A DNA stretch of 64,000 bases from Elusimicrobiota bacterium (GTDB lineage Bacteria; Elusimicrobiota; Elusimicrobia; UBA1565). The notes beneath the pieces are model-generated. The model was not told the DNA's origin and did no database searches. It saw only the letters and a program-made list of their open reading frames with translations. Location of the stretch: the NCBI GenBank assembly GCA_041660925.1, contig JBAZVI010000003.1, positions 186,001 to 250,000 on the forward strand, read 5' to 3'. The position numbers and the translations under genes are program-made. Each line of letters opens with the position of its first letter. The first letter of the stretch is position 1. This document shows positions 25,668 through 33,590 of the stretch, one piece after another.

Positions 25668-26042
25668 TCAAGCGCCTTCAGGCCACTTCTCTTCGAGTTC
25701 CTCGTCGGTCATCCCGAAGTGGTGGGCGATCTCGTGCTTCAGCGTGAGTCGGAGCTCCTTCTTGAGCTCGGCCATGTCCTCGCAGGAGTCCTCGAGGTTG
25801 CGCTGGTAGATGAAGATCTGCGCGGGCTCCTCGGCTTCCGCGAAGGGGCCGATCATCTCGGCGCGCGTCGGGCCGACGTGCAGGCCCATGAGCTCCTCGT
25901 CGCCCGCCCACTCCCCCGCTTCTTCGCCGGGGCGCGGACGGACCTCGATCTCGATGTTGTAGAGGAGGTCCCGCACCTCCCTGGGGAGCTCGTCGAAGGC
26001 CTCCTCGGCGAGCAGGTCGAAGCGTTCCTGGGAGAGCTTCAC
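25668..26042 (-). CDS. metallopeptidase family protein (minimal zincin)
   Basis: 124 residues from a GTG. The zinc motif HEIAHHFG is at residues 103-110, followed by an acidic tail with the likely third ligand. VRDLLYNIEIEVRPRP and AQIFIYQRNLED match the small possible zinc protease family often seen near housekeeping genes. No signal peptide, so cytosolic. First gene of the porin operon as arranged. Substrate unknown. Confidence 0.8.
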   Translation of the reverse strand: MKLSQERFDLLAEEAFDELPREVRDLLYNIEIEVRPRPGEEAGEWAGDEELMGLHVGPTRAEMIGPFAEAEEPAQIFIYQRNLEDSCEDMAELKKELRLTLKHEIAHHFGMTDEELEEKWPEGA

Positions 26043-26064
26043 GCGAGCGATGGTATCAAAAGGA

Positions 26065-26090
26065 GAGGGGCCCGCGCAGGCGGGCCCCTC
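26065..26090 (-). terminator. terminator of the second cold-shock gene
   Basis: An 11-bp stem GAGGGGCCCGC with a 4-base loop, followed on the minus strand by TCCTTTT. Confidence 0.8.
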
Positions 26091-26111
26091 CGTGTGGTTC
26101 CGTCCGACCGA

Positions 26112-26312
26112 TCAGGCGGAGCGGACGTTCGCCGCGCGCGGACCCTTCTCAGAGGTCGTCATGTCGTACTCGACCTTCTGGTTCTCGGCGAGCGTGCGGA
26201 AGCCCTGCATCGTGATCGCGCTGTGGTGGACGAACACGTCGGCGGAGCCGTCCTCCGGCGTGATGAACCCGAAGCCCTTCTGATCGTTGAACCACTTCAC
26301 CGTTCCTTTCAT
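26112..26312 (-). CDS. cold-shock protein (CspA family), second copy
   Basis: 66 residues: TVKWFNDQKGFGFITPEDG and DVFVHHSAI contain RNP1 and RNP2. It differs from the first copy mainly after residue 30. The transcript has a leader of about 135 bases from the promoter at 26452-26480, again typical of cold-shock genes. Confidence 0.97.
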   Translation of the reverse strand: MKGTVKWFNDQKGFGFITPEDGSADVFVHHSAITMQGFRTLAENQKVEYDMTTSEKGPRAANVRSA

Positions 26313-26451
26313 CTGTACATCCTTCCTGTTGCGCGTTGATTTGAAGCTCGGCCTGCGGACTCCCCGGGACGAAAAGACCGCTCCGCCGGGTGGGCGGTGC
26401 GGTCAGTGCTTCGAGCCGTGGACAGCCAACTTCATGATAAGCGCCTTTTTG

Positions 26452-26480
26452 ATTATAGCACGCGGGACAACCCGCGACAA
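26452..26480 (-). promoter_or_regulatory. promoter of the second cold-shock gene
   Basis: On the minus strand TTGTCG, a 17-base spacer and TATAAT. It lies about 140 bases before the ATG, leaving a long leader. Confidence 0.7.
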
Positions 26481-26529
26481 GCACTTATCAGCAAAATATG
26501 GACTGGGACGGCTGAGAAAAATAAGGGTC

Positions 26530-27807
26530 TCAGGTCTTCGACTTCGCCGCTGGGGACGGCGGCGGGGCTCCGGGAGGCAGCGCTCCGAAGAGCTGGAGGT
26601 AGCGGTCTCTCAGGGCGTTGAACTCGGGGGCCTTCGCGGCGGGCACGGAGCGGTCGCGCGGAGTCTTGATGCGCAGGAAATCGAGCCACTGCCCCCCCTT
26701 CGAGATCTGGAAGTGCAGGTGGGGGCCCGAGGAGATGCCGGTCGAGCCCACGTAGCCGATGACCTGCCCCTGGCGGACGTGGGCGCCGGGGAAGATCCCC
26801 TTGGCGAAGCCCTTCATATGCCCGTAGATCGTCAGGTAGCCGGAGGCGTGGCGGATCTCGACGGCGTTGCCGAGTCCCCCCCGGTAGCCCGACCTCGTCA
26901 CGACGCCGTTGCCGATGGTCGAGACCGGCGTGCCGTAAGGTGCCGCGTAGTCGGTCCCGTTGTGCGGCCGGCGGTAGCGCAGGATGGGGTGATAGCGCGA
27001 GGAGGAGAAGTACGAGGAGATGCGGCGGTAGCTGAGCGGCGCCTTGAGGAACATGCTCTGCAGGGACTTCCCCTTCTCGTCGTAGTAGCCGTCGTTGAAG
27101 AGGACGCCGACGTTGCGGCCGGCGGCGCGTCCGTCGTAGACCCCGGCCTCGACCGTGCGGCCCCAGCTGCGCCCGTCCGGGCTGTGCTTCTCGACCCAGG
27201 CGACGGCGAAGCGGTCTCCGTCGTGGGTCTCGGTGAGGAAGTCCACCTGCCACTGGAAGATGTCGGCGAACTCCTGGATGATGGTCGGCGGCACGCCCGC
27301 GCTCTGCATGGACAGCCAGAGGTTGCTCCGGACGCCGCCCCGCGCGTCCCTGCGGGTCTGGATGATCGGCACGTCGAAGACCTTGGCCTCGAACCCGTCG
27401 CCCTTGGGGAGCACGACGATGCGCTTGAGCCCGCGCAGGATCGTCAGGTGCAGGAACTCGTCGCCGGTGGAGAGGGTGATCTCGTAGCCGTCGCCGGGGT
27501 AGGCGCGGCTCTGCCCGCCGTACTTGGCGATGGCCTTGAGCAGCCCGTTGACGTCCTTGCGGGAGGCGCCGGTCTCGCGGAGGCGGACCTCGAGGTTCCG
27601 GCCGCCGAGGTCCCCGGCGTAGGTCTGCACGCCGTCGGCGTCGTGTTCGATGGAGGTGGCTTCGCGCAGGCGCTGGTACTGCTTGTGCCCGGCGAAGACG
27701 AGGAGCGCGAGCAGGGAGTAGAGGACGAAGCGCCCGAGCCAGGGGTGGACGCGATTGAGCTCGTCCCAGACGAAGAGCGCCCCCGCTTTGAGCTTCTCTT
27801 TGTTCAC
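26530..27807 (-). CDS. M23 family murein endopeptidase (MepM-like)
   Basis: 425 residues. One membrane anchor near the N-terminus (LGRFVLYSLLALLVFAG) places the protein in the periplasm. A LysM/OapA-like middle region is followed by the LytM domain, about residues 280-400, with zinc motifs HNGTDYAAPYGTPV and GPHLHFQI and the conserved IYGHMK. It should cleave peptide cross-links of peptidoglycan. The end is Pro-rich. GTG start, with TATAAT nine bases upstream and no Shine-Dalgarno. Confidence 0.9.
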   Translation of the reverse strand: MNKEKLKAGALFVWDELNRVHPWLGRFVLYSLLALLVFAGHKQYQRLREATSIEHDADGVQTYAGDLGGRNLEVRLRETGASRKDVNGLLKAIAKYGGQSRAYPGDGYEITLSTGDEFLHLTILRGLKRIVVLPKGDGFEAKVFDVPIIQTRRDARGGVRSNLWLSMQSAGVPPTIIQEFADIFQWQVDFLTETHDGDRFAVAWVEKHSPDGRSWGRTVEAGVYDGRAAGRNVGVLFNDGYYDEKGKSLQSMFLKAPLSYRRISSYFSSSRYHPILRYRRPHNGTDYAAPYGTPVSTIGNGVVTRSGYRGGLGNAVEIRHASGYLTIYGHMKGFAKGIFPGAHVRQGQVIGYVGSTGISSGPHLHFQISKGGQWLDFLRIKTPRDRSVPAAKAPEFNALRDRYLQLFGALPPGAPPPSPAAKSKT

Positions 27808-27816
27808 GAGGGGGTC

Positions 27817-27822
27817 ATTATA
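27817..27822 (-). promoter_or_regulatory. -10 box TATAAT, leaderless GTG start of the M23 gene
   Basis: TATAAT ends nine bases before GTG 27807 and overlaps the stop codon of the TSUP gene. Confidence 0.5.
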
Positions 27823-28588
27823 CTTTAAAGGTATCGAAGAGGAGCTTCAGGAACAGGCCGGCGCAGACGAGCGCGATGACGGGGCGGATGGCCGCGGCGC
27901 CCCGGCGCAGGCCGAGGTGCGAGCCCACCCAGTGGCCGGCGACGCTCACGAGCCCCATCGCGAGGCCGACGCGCAGGTCGACCGTCCCGGCGGCCAGGAA
28001 GGCGGCCAGGGCCGCCGCGTTGGATACGAGGTTGACGGCCTTCGCCCAGGCCGTCGCACGCAGCAGGCTGAAGCGGCAGAAGCGGCTGAAGGCCAGCGCC
28101 AGGAAGGTCCCCGTCCCCGGGCCGAAGAAACCGTCATAGGCGCCCACCGGCAGGGCGACGGCCGCCGTGCGCGCCGAGAGGACGCGGGGAGCCGTCCCGC
28201 GGCCGGAGTCGTCCTCCTTGAAGCGGTGCTCCGAGAGCACCGCCCAGGCCACGGCGGGGAGCGCCAGGAGCAGAAGGGGCCGGATCCATTGCGGCGAGAG
28301 GCGCGCGGCCAGCCGCGCCCCGAACCAGGCCCCGAGCATCGCGGCGGCCGCCGCGGGCAGCATGGGGCGCAGGGGCAGGCGCAGGCCGCGCGCGTAGCGC
28401 GCCACGGAGACCGTCGTGCCGAGCGTCGAGGCGAGCTTGTTGGTGCCGAGCAGGAGTCCGGGCGGGAGACCGACGGCAAGGTAGGCGGGCAGCGTGATCA
28501 GTCCCCCGCCGCCCGCGAGCGAGTCGACGACGCCGGCGACGAAGACGAGCGCGGAGAGGGCGGCGAAGCGCTCGGGGGAGAGCGTCAC
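27818..28588 (-). CDS. TSUP (TauE/SafE) family permease
   Basis: 256 residues, about eight helices. VVDSLAGGGGLITLPAYL and GTNKLASTLGTTVSVARY in the first half and GAYDGFFGPGTGTFLALAF in the second are the family signatures. Members export sulfite, sulfoacetate or related organosulfur anions. The GTG start overlaps the MFS stop (GTGA), so the two transporters are translated together. Confidence 0.9.
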   Translation of the reverse strand: MTLSPERFAALSALVFVAGVVDSLAGGGGLITLPAYLAVGLPPGLLLGTNKLASTLGTTVSVARYARGLRLPLRPMLPAAAAAMLGAWFGARLAARLSPQWIRPLLLLALPAVAWAVLSEHRFKEDDSGRGTAPRVLSARTAAVALPVGAYDGFFGPGTGTFLALAFSRFCRFSLLRATAWAKAVNLVSNAAALAAFLAAGTVDLRVGLAMGLVSVAGHWVGSHLGLRRGAAAIRPVIALVCAGLFLKLLFDTFKV

Positions 28589-29715
28589 TCGCGGGCGGGC
28601 TCCGCGCGCGCGTGCCAGGCGAGCAGGCCGACCGCCGCAAGGAGGCAGAGTCCCGGCAGGCGGAAGGCGGTCTGCAGCGAGAAGCGGTCGCTCACCGCCC
28701 CGATGAGGAGGTGCCCGACGGCGAGGAGCACCGTCATCGCGGCGTAGGCGAAGCTCAGAAGGCTCGGGAAATACTGTTTGTGCTCCTGGGCGAGGCGCGA
28801 GCCGAGCAGCGGGAAGATCGGCCCGAAGCAGAAGTAGGCGAGGTAGAAGCCTTCGACGCGGCCGCTCATGCCCAGAGCGCTCCCCGCGACGGCGCCGAGC
28901 ATGAGCGGCGCGGGCAGCCAGCGCTCCGAGCCGTGCGGCAGGGCGAAGGCGCCGAGGAGGCGGCTGGCCGACATCCAGAGGAAGCAGACCTGCATGCGCG
29001 TGCTCGCGTCGGCGACGCTGAGCCCGCCGCGGCCGCTGAGATAGGTGACCAGCCACATCGAGGTCAGTACCTCGCCGAGCACGTAGACGGCGATGACGAG
29101 GACGCTCGCCAGCGGGCGGCCGCGCAGCATCGCGCTCCAGGGCATGCGCGGGGCCGGCTCCGCGTGAGCCCCGTCGGCGGGCAGCGCGGCGGTGACGAGG
29201 ACGAGCCCGAGCACGAGGAGGAGGACGGGGAGGACCACGAGGTTGGGCGCCCAGCGCCCGGCGGTCGCCGCGACGTAGGCCGGGGGCAGCGCCGCGCCCA
29301 GGGTGTAGAAAAGGTGGAGCGCGCTCATGAGGCGCGTGCGGTTGCGGTCGTCGGTGCCGCGCATGAGGACGAGGTTGGAGGCCATGCCGATGCCGTTGTT
29401 GGCGCCCCAGAGCAGGCCGGAGACGACGAGCGCGGGGTAGGTCGGGATGCCGGCGGCGAGCACGGCCAGTCCCATGCCGAGGAGGCAGAGGCGCAGGTAG
29501 GCGCGCTCGGAGAAGCGCGCGAGGAGGTAGACCGAGCCCAGGCCGATGAGCACCGAGGTCAGGCTCGAGCCCCAGAAGAAGGCCGAGGCCTGCGAGTAGT
29601 TCAGGCCGTAGCCGCGCGCGAAGAGCGGGAGCAGGGGGCCGCGGATGTTGTCGAAGAACGCGGAGGCGAGGATGACGGCGAAGGCGGCGAAGACGAGCTT
29701 CTTCTTGTCGTTCAT
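28585..29715 (-). CDS. major facilitator superfamily transporter
   Basis: 376 residues, 11-12 hydrophobic helices, starting with a short basic MNDKKK cytosolic tail. AFFDNIRGPLLPLFARGYGL and MLMRGTDDRNRTRL-like loop residues (LMRGTDDRNRTRLMSAL) fit the MFS fold; the subfamily and cargo are not clear. TATAAT lies nine bases before ATG 29715. Translationally coupled to the TSUP permease. Confidence 0.85.
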   Translation of the reverse strand: MNDKKKLVFAAFAVILASAFFDNIRGPLLPLFARGYGLNYSQASAFFWGSSLTSVLIGLGSVYLLARFSERAYLRLCLLGMGLAVLAAGIPTYPALVVSGLLWGANNGIGMASNLVLMRGTDDRNRTRLMSALHLFYTLGAALPPAYVAATAGRWAPNLVVLPVLLLVLGLVLVTAALPADGAHAEPAPRMPWSAMLRGRPLASVLVIAVYVLGEVLTSMWLVTYLSGRGGLSVADASTRMQVCFLWMSASRLLGAFALPHGSERWLPAPLMLGAVAGSALGMSGRVEGFYLAYFCFGPIFPLLGSRLAQEHKQYFPSLLSFAYAAMTVLLAVGHLLIGAVSDRFSLQTAFRLPGLCLLAAVGLLAWHARAEPARE

Positions 29716-29724
29716 GGGCCGCGT

Positions 29725-29730
29725 ATTATA
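29725..29730 (-). promoter_or_regulatory. -10 box TATAAT, leaderless start of the MFS gene
   Basis: TATAAT ends nine bases before the ATG; it abuts a 12-bp hairpin (29730-29756) that closes the upstream transcription unit. Confidence 0.5.
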
Positions 29731-29756
29731 ACGGATTCCCCAGTGGGGAATCCGTT
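29730..29756. terminator. GGATTCCC-type hairpin upstream of the MFS gene
   Basis: A perfect 12-bp stem AACGGATTCCCC / GGGGAATCCGTT with a 3-base loop. Confidence 0.5.
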
Positions 29757-29777
29757 ATCGTGTCCGGGAACATTCTT

Positions 29778-29835
29778 CGCGTAAAAACGCGGCGCCTCTC
29801 ACCAGGACTCGATGGAGGCGCCGCGTTTTTACGCG
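29778..29835 (-). terminator. long hairpin at the end of the histidine kinase gene
   Basis: A perfect 20-bp stem with an 18-base loop. The kinase stop codon lies inside one arm. The AAAAA/TTTTT runs are in the stem, so it may end transcripts from either side. Confidence 0.6.
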
Positions 29836-30746
29836 AAAAGGGCGGCGACGACGGTGTTCAGGCGCTTGAAGAGGTTGACGAGGAGGCCGTGATACTCGAC
29901 CCGCTTCGGGTAGGCGATGACGGGCCGCGCGACGTCGCTGAGGACGACGGGCAGCGTGAAGAGGAAGGTCGCTCCGAGCCCCTTCCAGCTCTCCGCCCAG
30001 ATCTGGCCGCCCTGCCCCTCGATCATCATCTTCGCGAGGGTGAGGCCGAGGCCGGTGCCCTCCGAGGTCTTCACGCCCAACGCCGACTGCTCGAAGCAGC
30101 GGAAGATGCGCTCGAGGTCCTTCTGCGGGACGCCGGGGCCGGTGTCCTTCACCTTGAAGAGCACGGTCCCCAGATGCTCGTGGCGGCCGAGCACGGCGAC
30201 GATCTCGACGCGGCCGCCGGCCGGGGTGAACTTGATGGCGTTGGAGAGGAGGTTGATGAGGACCTGCACCGTGCGGTGCCGGTCGGCGTGCACGCGGGGC
30301 AGGGGCTCCTCGGAGGAGGTGCAGACCAGGCGCACGCCCTTCGAGACCGCCCAGGCGCGGAGGCTGTCGGCGGCCTCGGCGATGAGCTGCTCGGGGTGCA
30401 CGGGAGTGCAGTCCATGCGGAGCTTCCCTGCACGGAGCTTCTCGAAATCGAGGATGTCGCTGATGAGTCCGTTGAGGCGTTCGGAGTTCCGCAGGGCCAG
30501 CGCGAGGATCTGGCGCTCGTCGCCGCCCATGCGGTCCTCGAGCTGGGACTGCAGGAGGGCCAGGGCGGAGCGGATGGAGGTCAGGGGCGCGCGAAGCTCG
30601 TGGGTCATATAGGACGCGAGGCGCTGCTCGGGGTCCTCCGCCGCCGGGCCGATGGGGACGATGGGAGCGGGAGCGGCGGCAGGCGCCGGGCCGGGCCTCT
30701 CGACGAGGTCTTCCCATTCCGTGTGCGCTTTGCGCCGGGTGGTCAT
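29829..30746 (-). CDS. soluble sensor histidine kinase
   Basis: About 305 residues without membrane helices. The Pro/Ala-rich N-terminus leads to a HisKA domain with the phospho-His in YMTHELRAPLTS and a HATPase_c domain with N box NLLSNAIKFTPAGG, G1 DTGPGV, F box FRCFEQ and G2 GTGLGLTLAK. ATG 30746 is preferred because GAGG lies eight bases upstream; ATG 30752 is possible. No sensory domain is fused, so the signal must come from a partner such as one of the orphan receivers in the window. Confidence 0.9.
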   Translation of the reverse strand: MTTRRKAHTEWEDLVERPGPAPAAAPAPIVPIGPAAEDPEQRLASYMTHELRAPLTSIRSALALLQSQLEDRMGGDERQILALALRNSERLNGLISDILDFEKLRAGKLRMDCTPVHPEQLIAEAADSLRAWAVSKGVRLVCTSSEEPLPRVHADRHRTVQVLINLLSNAIKFTPAGGRVEIVAVLGRHEHLGTVLFKVKDTGPGVPQKDLERIFRCFEQSALGVKTSEGTGLGLTLAKMMIEGQGGQIWAESWKGLGATFLFTLPVVLSDVARPVIAYPKRVEYHGLLVNLFKRLNTVVAALFA

Positions 30747-30818
30747 GTCCATGTCCTCATCGATATCATGGACCCTGGGCGTTAAGGGGATGTTTCGCGC
30801 CTGTTACGAAGATGTTAA

Positions 30819-30841
30819 CGGGAATCCGTGCCGGATTCCCG
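30819..30841 (-). terminator. GGGAATCC-type hairpin
   Basis: A perfect 10-bp stem CGGGAATCCG / CGGATTCCCG with a 3-base loop, followed on the minus strand by TTAAC. Could end a minus-strand transcript of the structured element. Confidence 0.4.
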
Positions 30842-30899
30842 CCGCGTAAGGGGATGCGGCCCGCCGACTGGAAATAGAAATCATTCCCCCCATTTTCGG

Positions 30900-31007
30900 G
30901 CGCTCGGGGTGACCCAAGGAGGGGCCCGTCGCCGAGCACCGCAATGTCTGTCGCCGTCTGAGGAGCGCAGGCGACGGGAGGATGCCTTGGGGCAGGACCC
31001 CGAGCGC
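30900..31007. ncRNA. candidate structured RNA, unknown family
   Basis: Three helices stack into one rod: 11 bp (30900-30910 with 30997-31007), 7 bp (30913-30919 with 30985-30991) and 9 bp (30925-30933 with 30970-30978). They are separated by purine-rich internal loops and capped by a 36-base apical region. It is not 4.5S, 6S, 5S or tmRNA by the motifs I know. Strand is undecided. Confidence 0.4.
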
Positions 31008-31016
31008 ACAAAAGAA

Positions 31017-31063
31017 GGCCCCCTCTCCCTGTCAGGGAGAGGGGGTCGGGGGGTAAGGGTGAG
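31017..31063 (-). repeat. palindromic repeat acting as terminator
   Basis: CCCCCTCTCCCT / AGGGAGAGGGGG hairpin; on the minus strand it is followed by CCTTCTTTTG, so it can terminate the Pro-rich gene ending at 31076. Confidence 0.65.
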
Positions 31064-31075
31064 TATGAGTGGGTT

Positions 31076-31609
31076 CTACCGAATCCCGAGGTCCTGCTCC
31101 AGCTCCCACTCGGGGACGGTGACGCGACGATCGCTTTCGTTGTAGAAAGGCCTTTCGGGGGCGCGCTCGAGCTCGGGGTTGTCGTAGGGGTCGACCGGGC
31201 TCTGGGAGGCCGAGGTCTCGGCTTTCACGCCGTCGAAGACCTGGGTGAGGAGCATCGCGTCGACCGGGAGGCCCTTCTCGCGGGCCTGGCGGAGGGGCGA
31301 GGGAAGCTCGATGCGGGCGGCGATGGCCGGGGCGATGTTCGCGACGGCGGCCGTGTGCTTCACGGCGAGCTTGGGGGCGGCGGCGATGGAGGGAAGCGTG
31401 ACGGTCTGGAAGGTGATGGGGCCGGTCGGGAGCGGGTTCTTGATGGGCTGCGGGATATAGGGGACTTGGGCTCCGGGGAGCCAGACCGGCGGGACGATGG
31501 GGATGTTGTTGGGGATGACGGGGACGATGACCTGGGCGGCGGCGGGCGTCGCTGCGGCGAAAAGGGCTGCGGCGATGAGCTTCTTGATGAGCGAGCGCTG
31601 ATGGTTCAT
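31076..31609 (-). CDS. exported proline-rich protein, unknown function
   Basis: 177 residues with a signal peptide (KKLIAAALFAAATPAAAQ). The mature N-terminus is rich in Pro, Ile and Val (VPVIPNNIPIVPPVWLPG), followed by a short helical region and a polar end with several Glu. No known domain. GGAG lies nine bases before the ATG. Its low-complexity start resembles that of the giant protein at 39231-44060. Confidence 0.65.
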   Translation of the reverse strand: MNHQRSLIKKLIAAALFAAATPAAAQVIVPVIPNNIPIVPPVWLPGAQVPYIPQPIKNPLPTGPITFQTVTLPSIAAAPKLAVKHTAAVANIAPAIAARIELPSPLRQAREKGLPVDAMLLTQVFDGVKAETSASQSPVDPYDNPELERAPERPFYNESDRRVTVPEWELEQDLGIR

Positions 31610-31636
31610 GTCGGGTATCTCCAGAACGGCAAAAAC

Positions 31637-31642
31637 AGTATA
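31637..31642 (-). promoter_or_regulatory. -10 box TATACT of the Pro-rich gene
   Basis: TATACT on the minus strand 27 bases before the ATG. Confidence 0.35.
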
Positions 31643-31736
31643 TCCGCGCCGCTTCCCCGCCGCCTTGCGGGGAGTCAAGGAAAGGTCTTGATGGGCGCGG
31701 TTGATTCAGGACATTGAGCGCGGTCAATACGGGTTA

Positions 31737-31762
31737 GTTCCGGGAATCCCGCCTCCCGGAAC
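31737..31762. other. inverted repeat upstream of the P5C dehydrogenase gene
   Basis: GTTCCGGGA / TCCCGGAAC, 9 bp perfect, with an 8-base spacer, about 55 bases before the -10 box. Could be an operator or a terminator. Confidence 0.35.
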
Positions 31763-31815
31763 CGACGGCGTCGAGGGGCCCGTTTCCGCTCCGTTCCGGG
31801 AAGCCGCAAATCAGG

Positions 31816-31821
31816 TAGAAT
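31816..31821 (+). promoter_or_regulatory. -10 box TAGAAT of the P5C dehydrogenase gene
   Basis: TAGAAT 37 bases before ATG 31859, which has its own GGAGGA site. Confidence 0.45.
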
Positions 31822-31858
31822 AGCGCCCGGTCTCGAACTCATATCCGGAGGAACGACC

Positions 31859-33487
31859 ATGAACTCCCTCGTCCGAATCCCCCCCGTCGCCAACGAACCC
31901 ATCCTCGGCTACGCGCCCGGCAGTCCCGAGCGCTCCGAGCTGAAGGCCAAGCTTAAGGAGATGTCCGCGGCCCAGATCGAGATCCCCATGGAGATCGGCG
32001 GCAAGCCGGTCCGCACGGGCAAGCTCGGCGACTGCCGGCCGCCGCACGACCACGCCAAGCTCATCGGCCGCTACCACATGGGCGGGAAGAAGGAGATCAA
32101 GGCCGCCATCGACGCCGCCGTGAAGGCCCGCCGCTCCTGGGCCGCCACCCCGTGGAACGAGCGCGCCGCGATCTTCCTGAAGGCCGCCGACCTGCTCGCC
32201 GGGCCGTGGCGCTCGACGCTCAACGCCGCCACGATGCTCTGCCAGTCGAAGAACGCCTTCCAAGCCGAGATCGACAGCGCCTGCGAGCTCATCGACTTCT
32301 GGCGCTTCAACCCGAACTTCGCCGAGCAGATCTACGCGAACCAGCCTTTCTCTCCGAAGGGGACCTGGAACCGGGTGGAGTACCGGGCGCTCGAAGGATT
32401 CATCTACGCCGTCACGCCTTTCAACTTCACCTCCATCGCGGGCAACCTGCCGACCGCCCCGGCCCTCATGGGCAACACCGTGCTCTGGAAGCCGGCGGCG
32501 AGCACCGTCTACACGGCCCACTACATCCTGCAGATACTCAAGGCGGCGGGCCTGCCCGACGGAGTCATCAATCTCGTCACCGGCTCCTCCGCCGAGATCA
32601 GCGAGCTCGTGCTCAACCACCCGGACTTCGCCGGCATCCACTTCACCGGCTCCACCCCGGTCTTCAACTCCATGTGGGGGACCGTGGGCCGCAACATCGC
32701 CAATTACCGGACCTACCCGCGCCTCGTCGGCGAGACGGGCGGCAAGGACTTCGTCGTCGCCCACCGCTCCGCCGACGTCGACGCCCTCGCGGTCGCGCTC
32801 GTGCGCGGAGCCTTCGAGTACCAGGGGCAGAAGTGCTCGGCCGCCTCGCGCGCCTACGTCCCGGACAACCTCTGGCCCAAGCTCCGCAAGCGCGTCGGCG
32901 AGGAGCTCGAGGCGCTCAAGATGGGCGGCGTCGAGGACTTCCAGAACTTCGTCAACGCCGTCATCGACAAGCGGGCCTTCGAGAGCATCACGGGCTACAT
33001 CGCCGAGGCCAAGCCCTCCAAGGGCGGACGCATCCTCTTCGGCGGCAAGTCCGACGCCTCGAAGGGCTACTTCATCGAGCCCACGGTCATCCTCGCGGCC
33101 AAGCCGGACTTCAAGACGATGTGCGAGGAGATCTTCGGGCCCGTCCTCACCGTCTATGTCTACCCCGAGAAGAAGTACGACGAGACCCTGCGCCTCTGCG
33201 ACCGCACCTCGCCCTACGCCCTCACCGGCGCGGTGTTCGCGCAGGAGCGCGCGGCGCTCTCACGGGCGACGGACCTGTTGAGCAACGCGGCCGGCAACTT
33301 CTACCTCAACGACAAGCCGACCGGTGCGGTGGTCAACCAGCAGCCCTTCGGCGGCGCGCGCTCCTCGGGCACCAACGACAAGGCGGGCAGCTTCCTCAAC
33401 CTCGTGCGCTGGACCTCGGCGCGGACCATCAAGGAGACCTTCGTCCCTCCGACCTCCGTCCCCTATCCGTTCATGGCCGCCAGCTGA
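31859..33487 (+). CDS. pruA: L-glutamate gamma-semialdehyde (P5C) dehydrogenase
   Basis: A 542-residue NAD-dependent aldehyde dehydrogenase that completes proline degradation by oxidising P5C to glutamate. AVTPFNFTSIAGNLPTAPAL, VLWKPAAST, HFTGSTPVFNSMW, catalytic Glu in VGETGGKD and catalytic Cys in YQGQKCSAASRAY are all present, with the C-terminal QQPFGGARSSGTNDKAGS. The sequence is of the single-enzyme ALDH4A1-like type, without a proline dehydrogenase domain. No proline dehydrogenase gene is in the window. Confidence 0.93.
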   Translation: MNSLVRIPPVANEPILGYAPGSPERSELKAKLKEMSAAQIEIPMEIGGKPVRTGKLGDCRPPHDHAKLIGRYHMGGKKEIKAAIDAAVKARRSWAATPWNERAAIFLKAADLLAGPWRSTLNAATMLCQSKNAFQAEIDSACELIDFWRFNPNFAEQIYANQPFSPKGTWNRVEYRALEGFIYAVTPFNFTSIAGNLPTAPALMGNTVLWKPAASTVYTAHYILQILKAAGLPDGVINLVTGSSAEISELVLNHPDFAGIHFTGSTPVFNSMWGTVGRNIANYRTYPRLVGETGGKDFVVAHRSADVDALAVALVRGAFEYQGQKCSAASRAYVPDNLWPKLRKRVGEELEALKMGGVEDFQNFVNAVIDKRAFESITGYIAEAKPSKGGRILFGGKSDASKGYFIEPTVILAAKPDFKTMCEEIFGPVLTVYVYPEKKYDETLRLCDRTSPYALTGAVFAQERAALSRATDLLSNAAGNFYLNDKPTGAVVNQQPFGGARSSGTNDKAGSFLNLVRWTSARTIKETFVPPTSVPYPFMAAS

Positions 33488-33566
33488 GGGGGGCCGGAGC
33501 CCCCCCCTCACCCCTTGTGCCCCTCTCCCGGCGTGGCGGGAGAGGGGGCGCGGGGGTGAGGGGGCG
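33484..33566. repeat. palindromic intergenic repeat
   Basis: CCCCTCTCCCGGCGTGGCGGGAGAGGGG-type hairpin core (split here: CCCCTCTCCC, loop, GGGAGAGGGG) flanked by CCCCTCACCCC and GGGGGTGAGGGG. Same family as the elements at 52401 and 63793. Confidence 0.7.
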
Positions 33567-33590
33567 GGGCTTGAGGCTTCCGATTCGACG

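Larger units (their letters stand above)
30753..31075. other. 323-base gap without a gene
   Basis: It contains a GGGAATCCG hairpin (30819-30841), a long three-stem structure (30900-31007) and a palindromic repeat (31017-31063). No open frame in it looks coding. Confidence 0.6.

Noticed and set aside
30900..31007. 6S, 4.5S or 5S RNA
   Set aside because: The SRP GGAA-type apical motif, the 6S central bubble pattern and the conserved 5S segments are absent, so only an unknown structured RNA is proposed.
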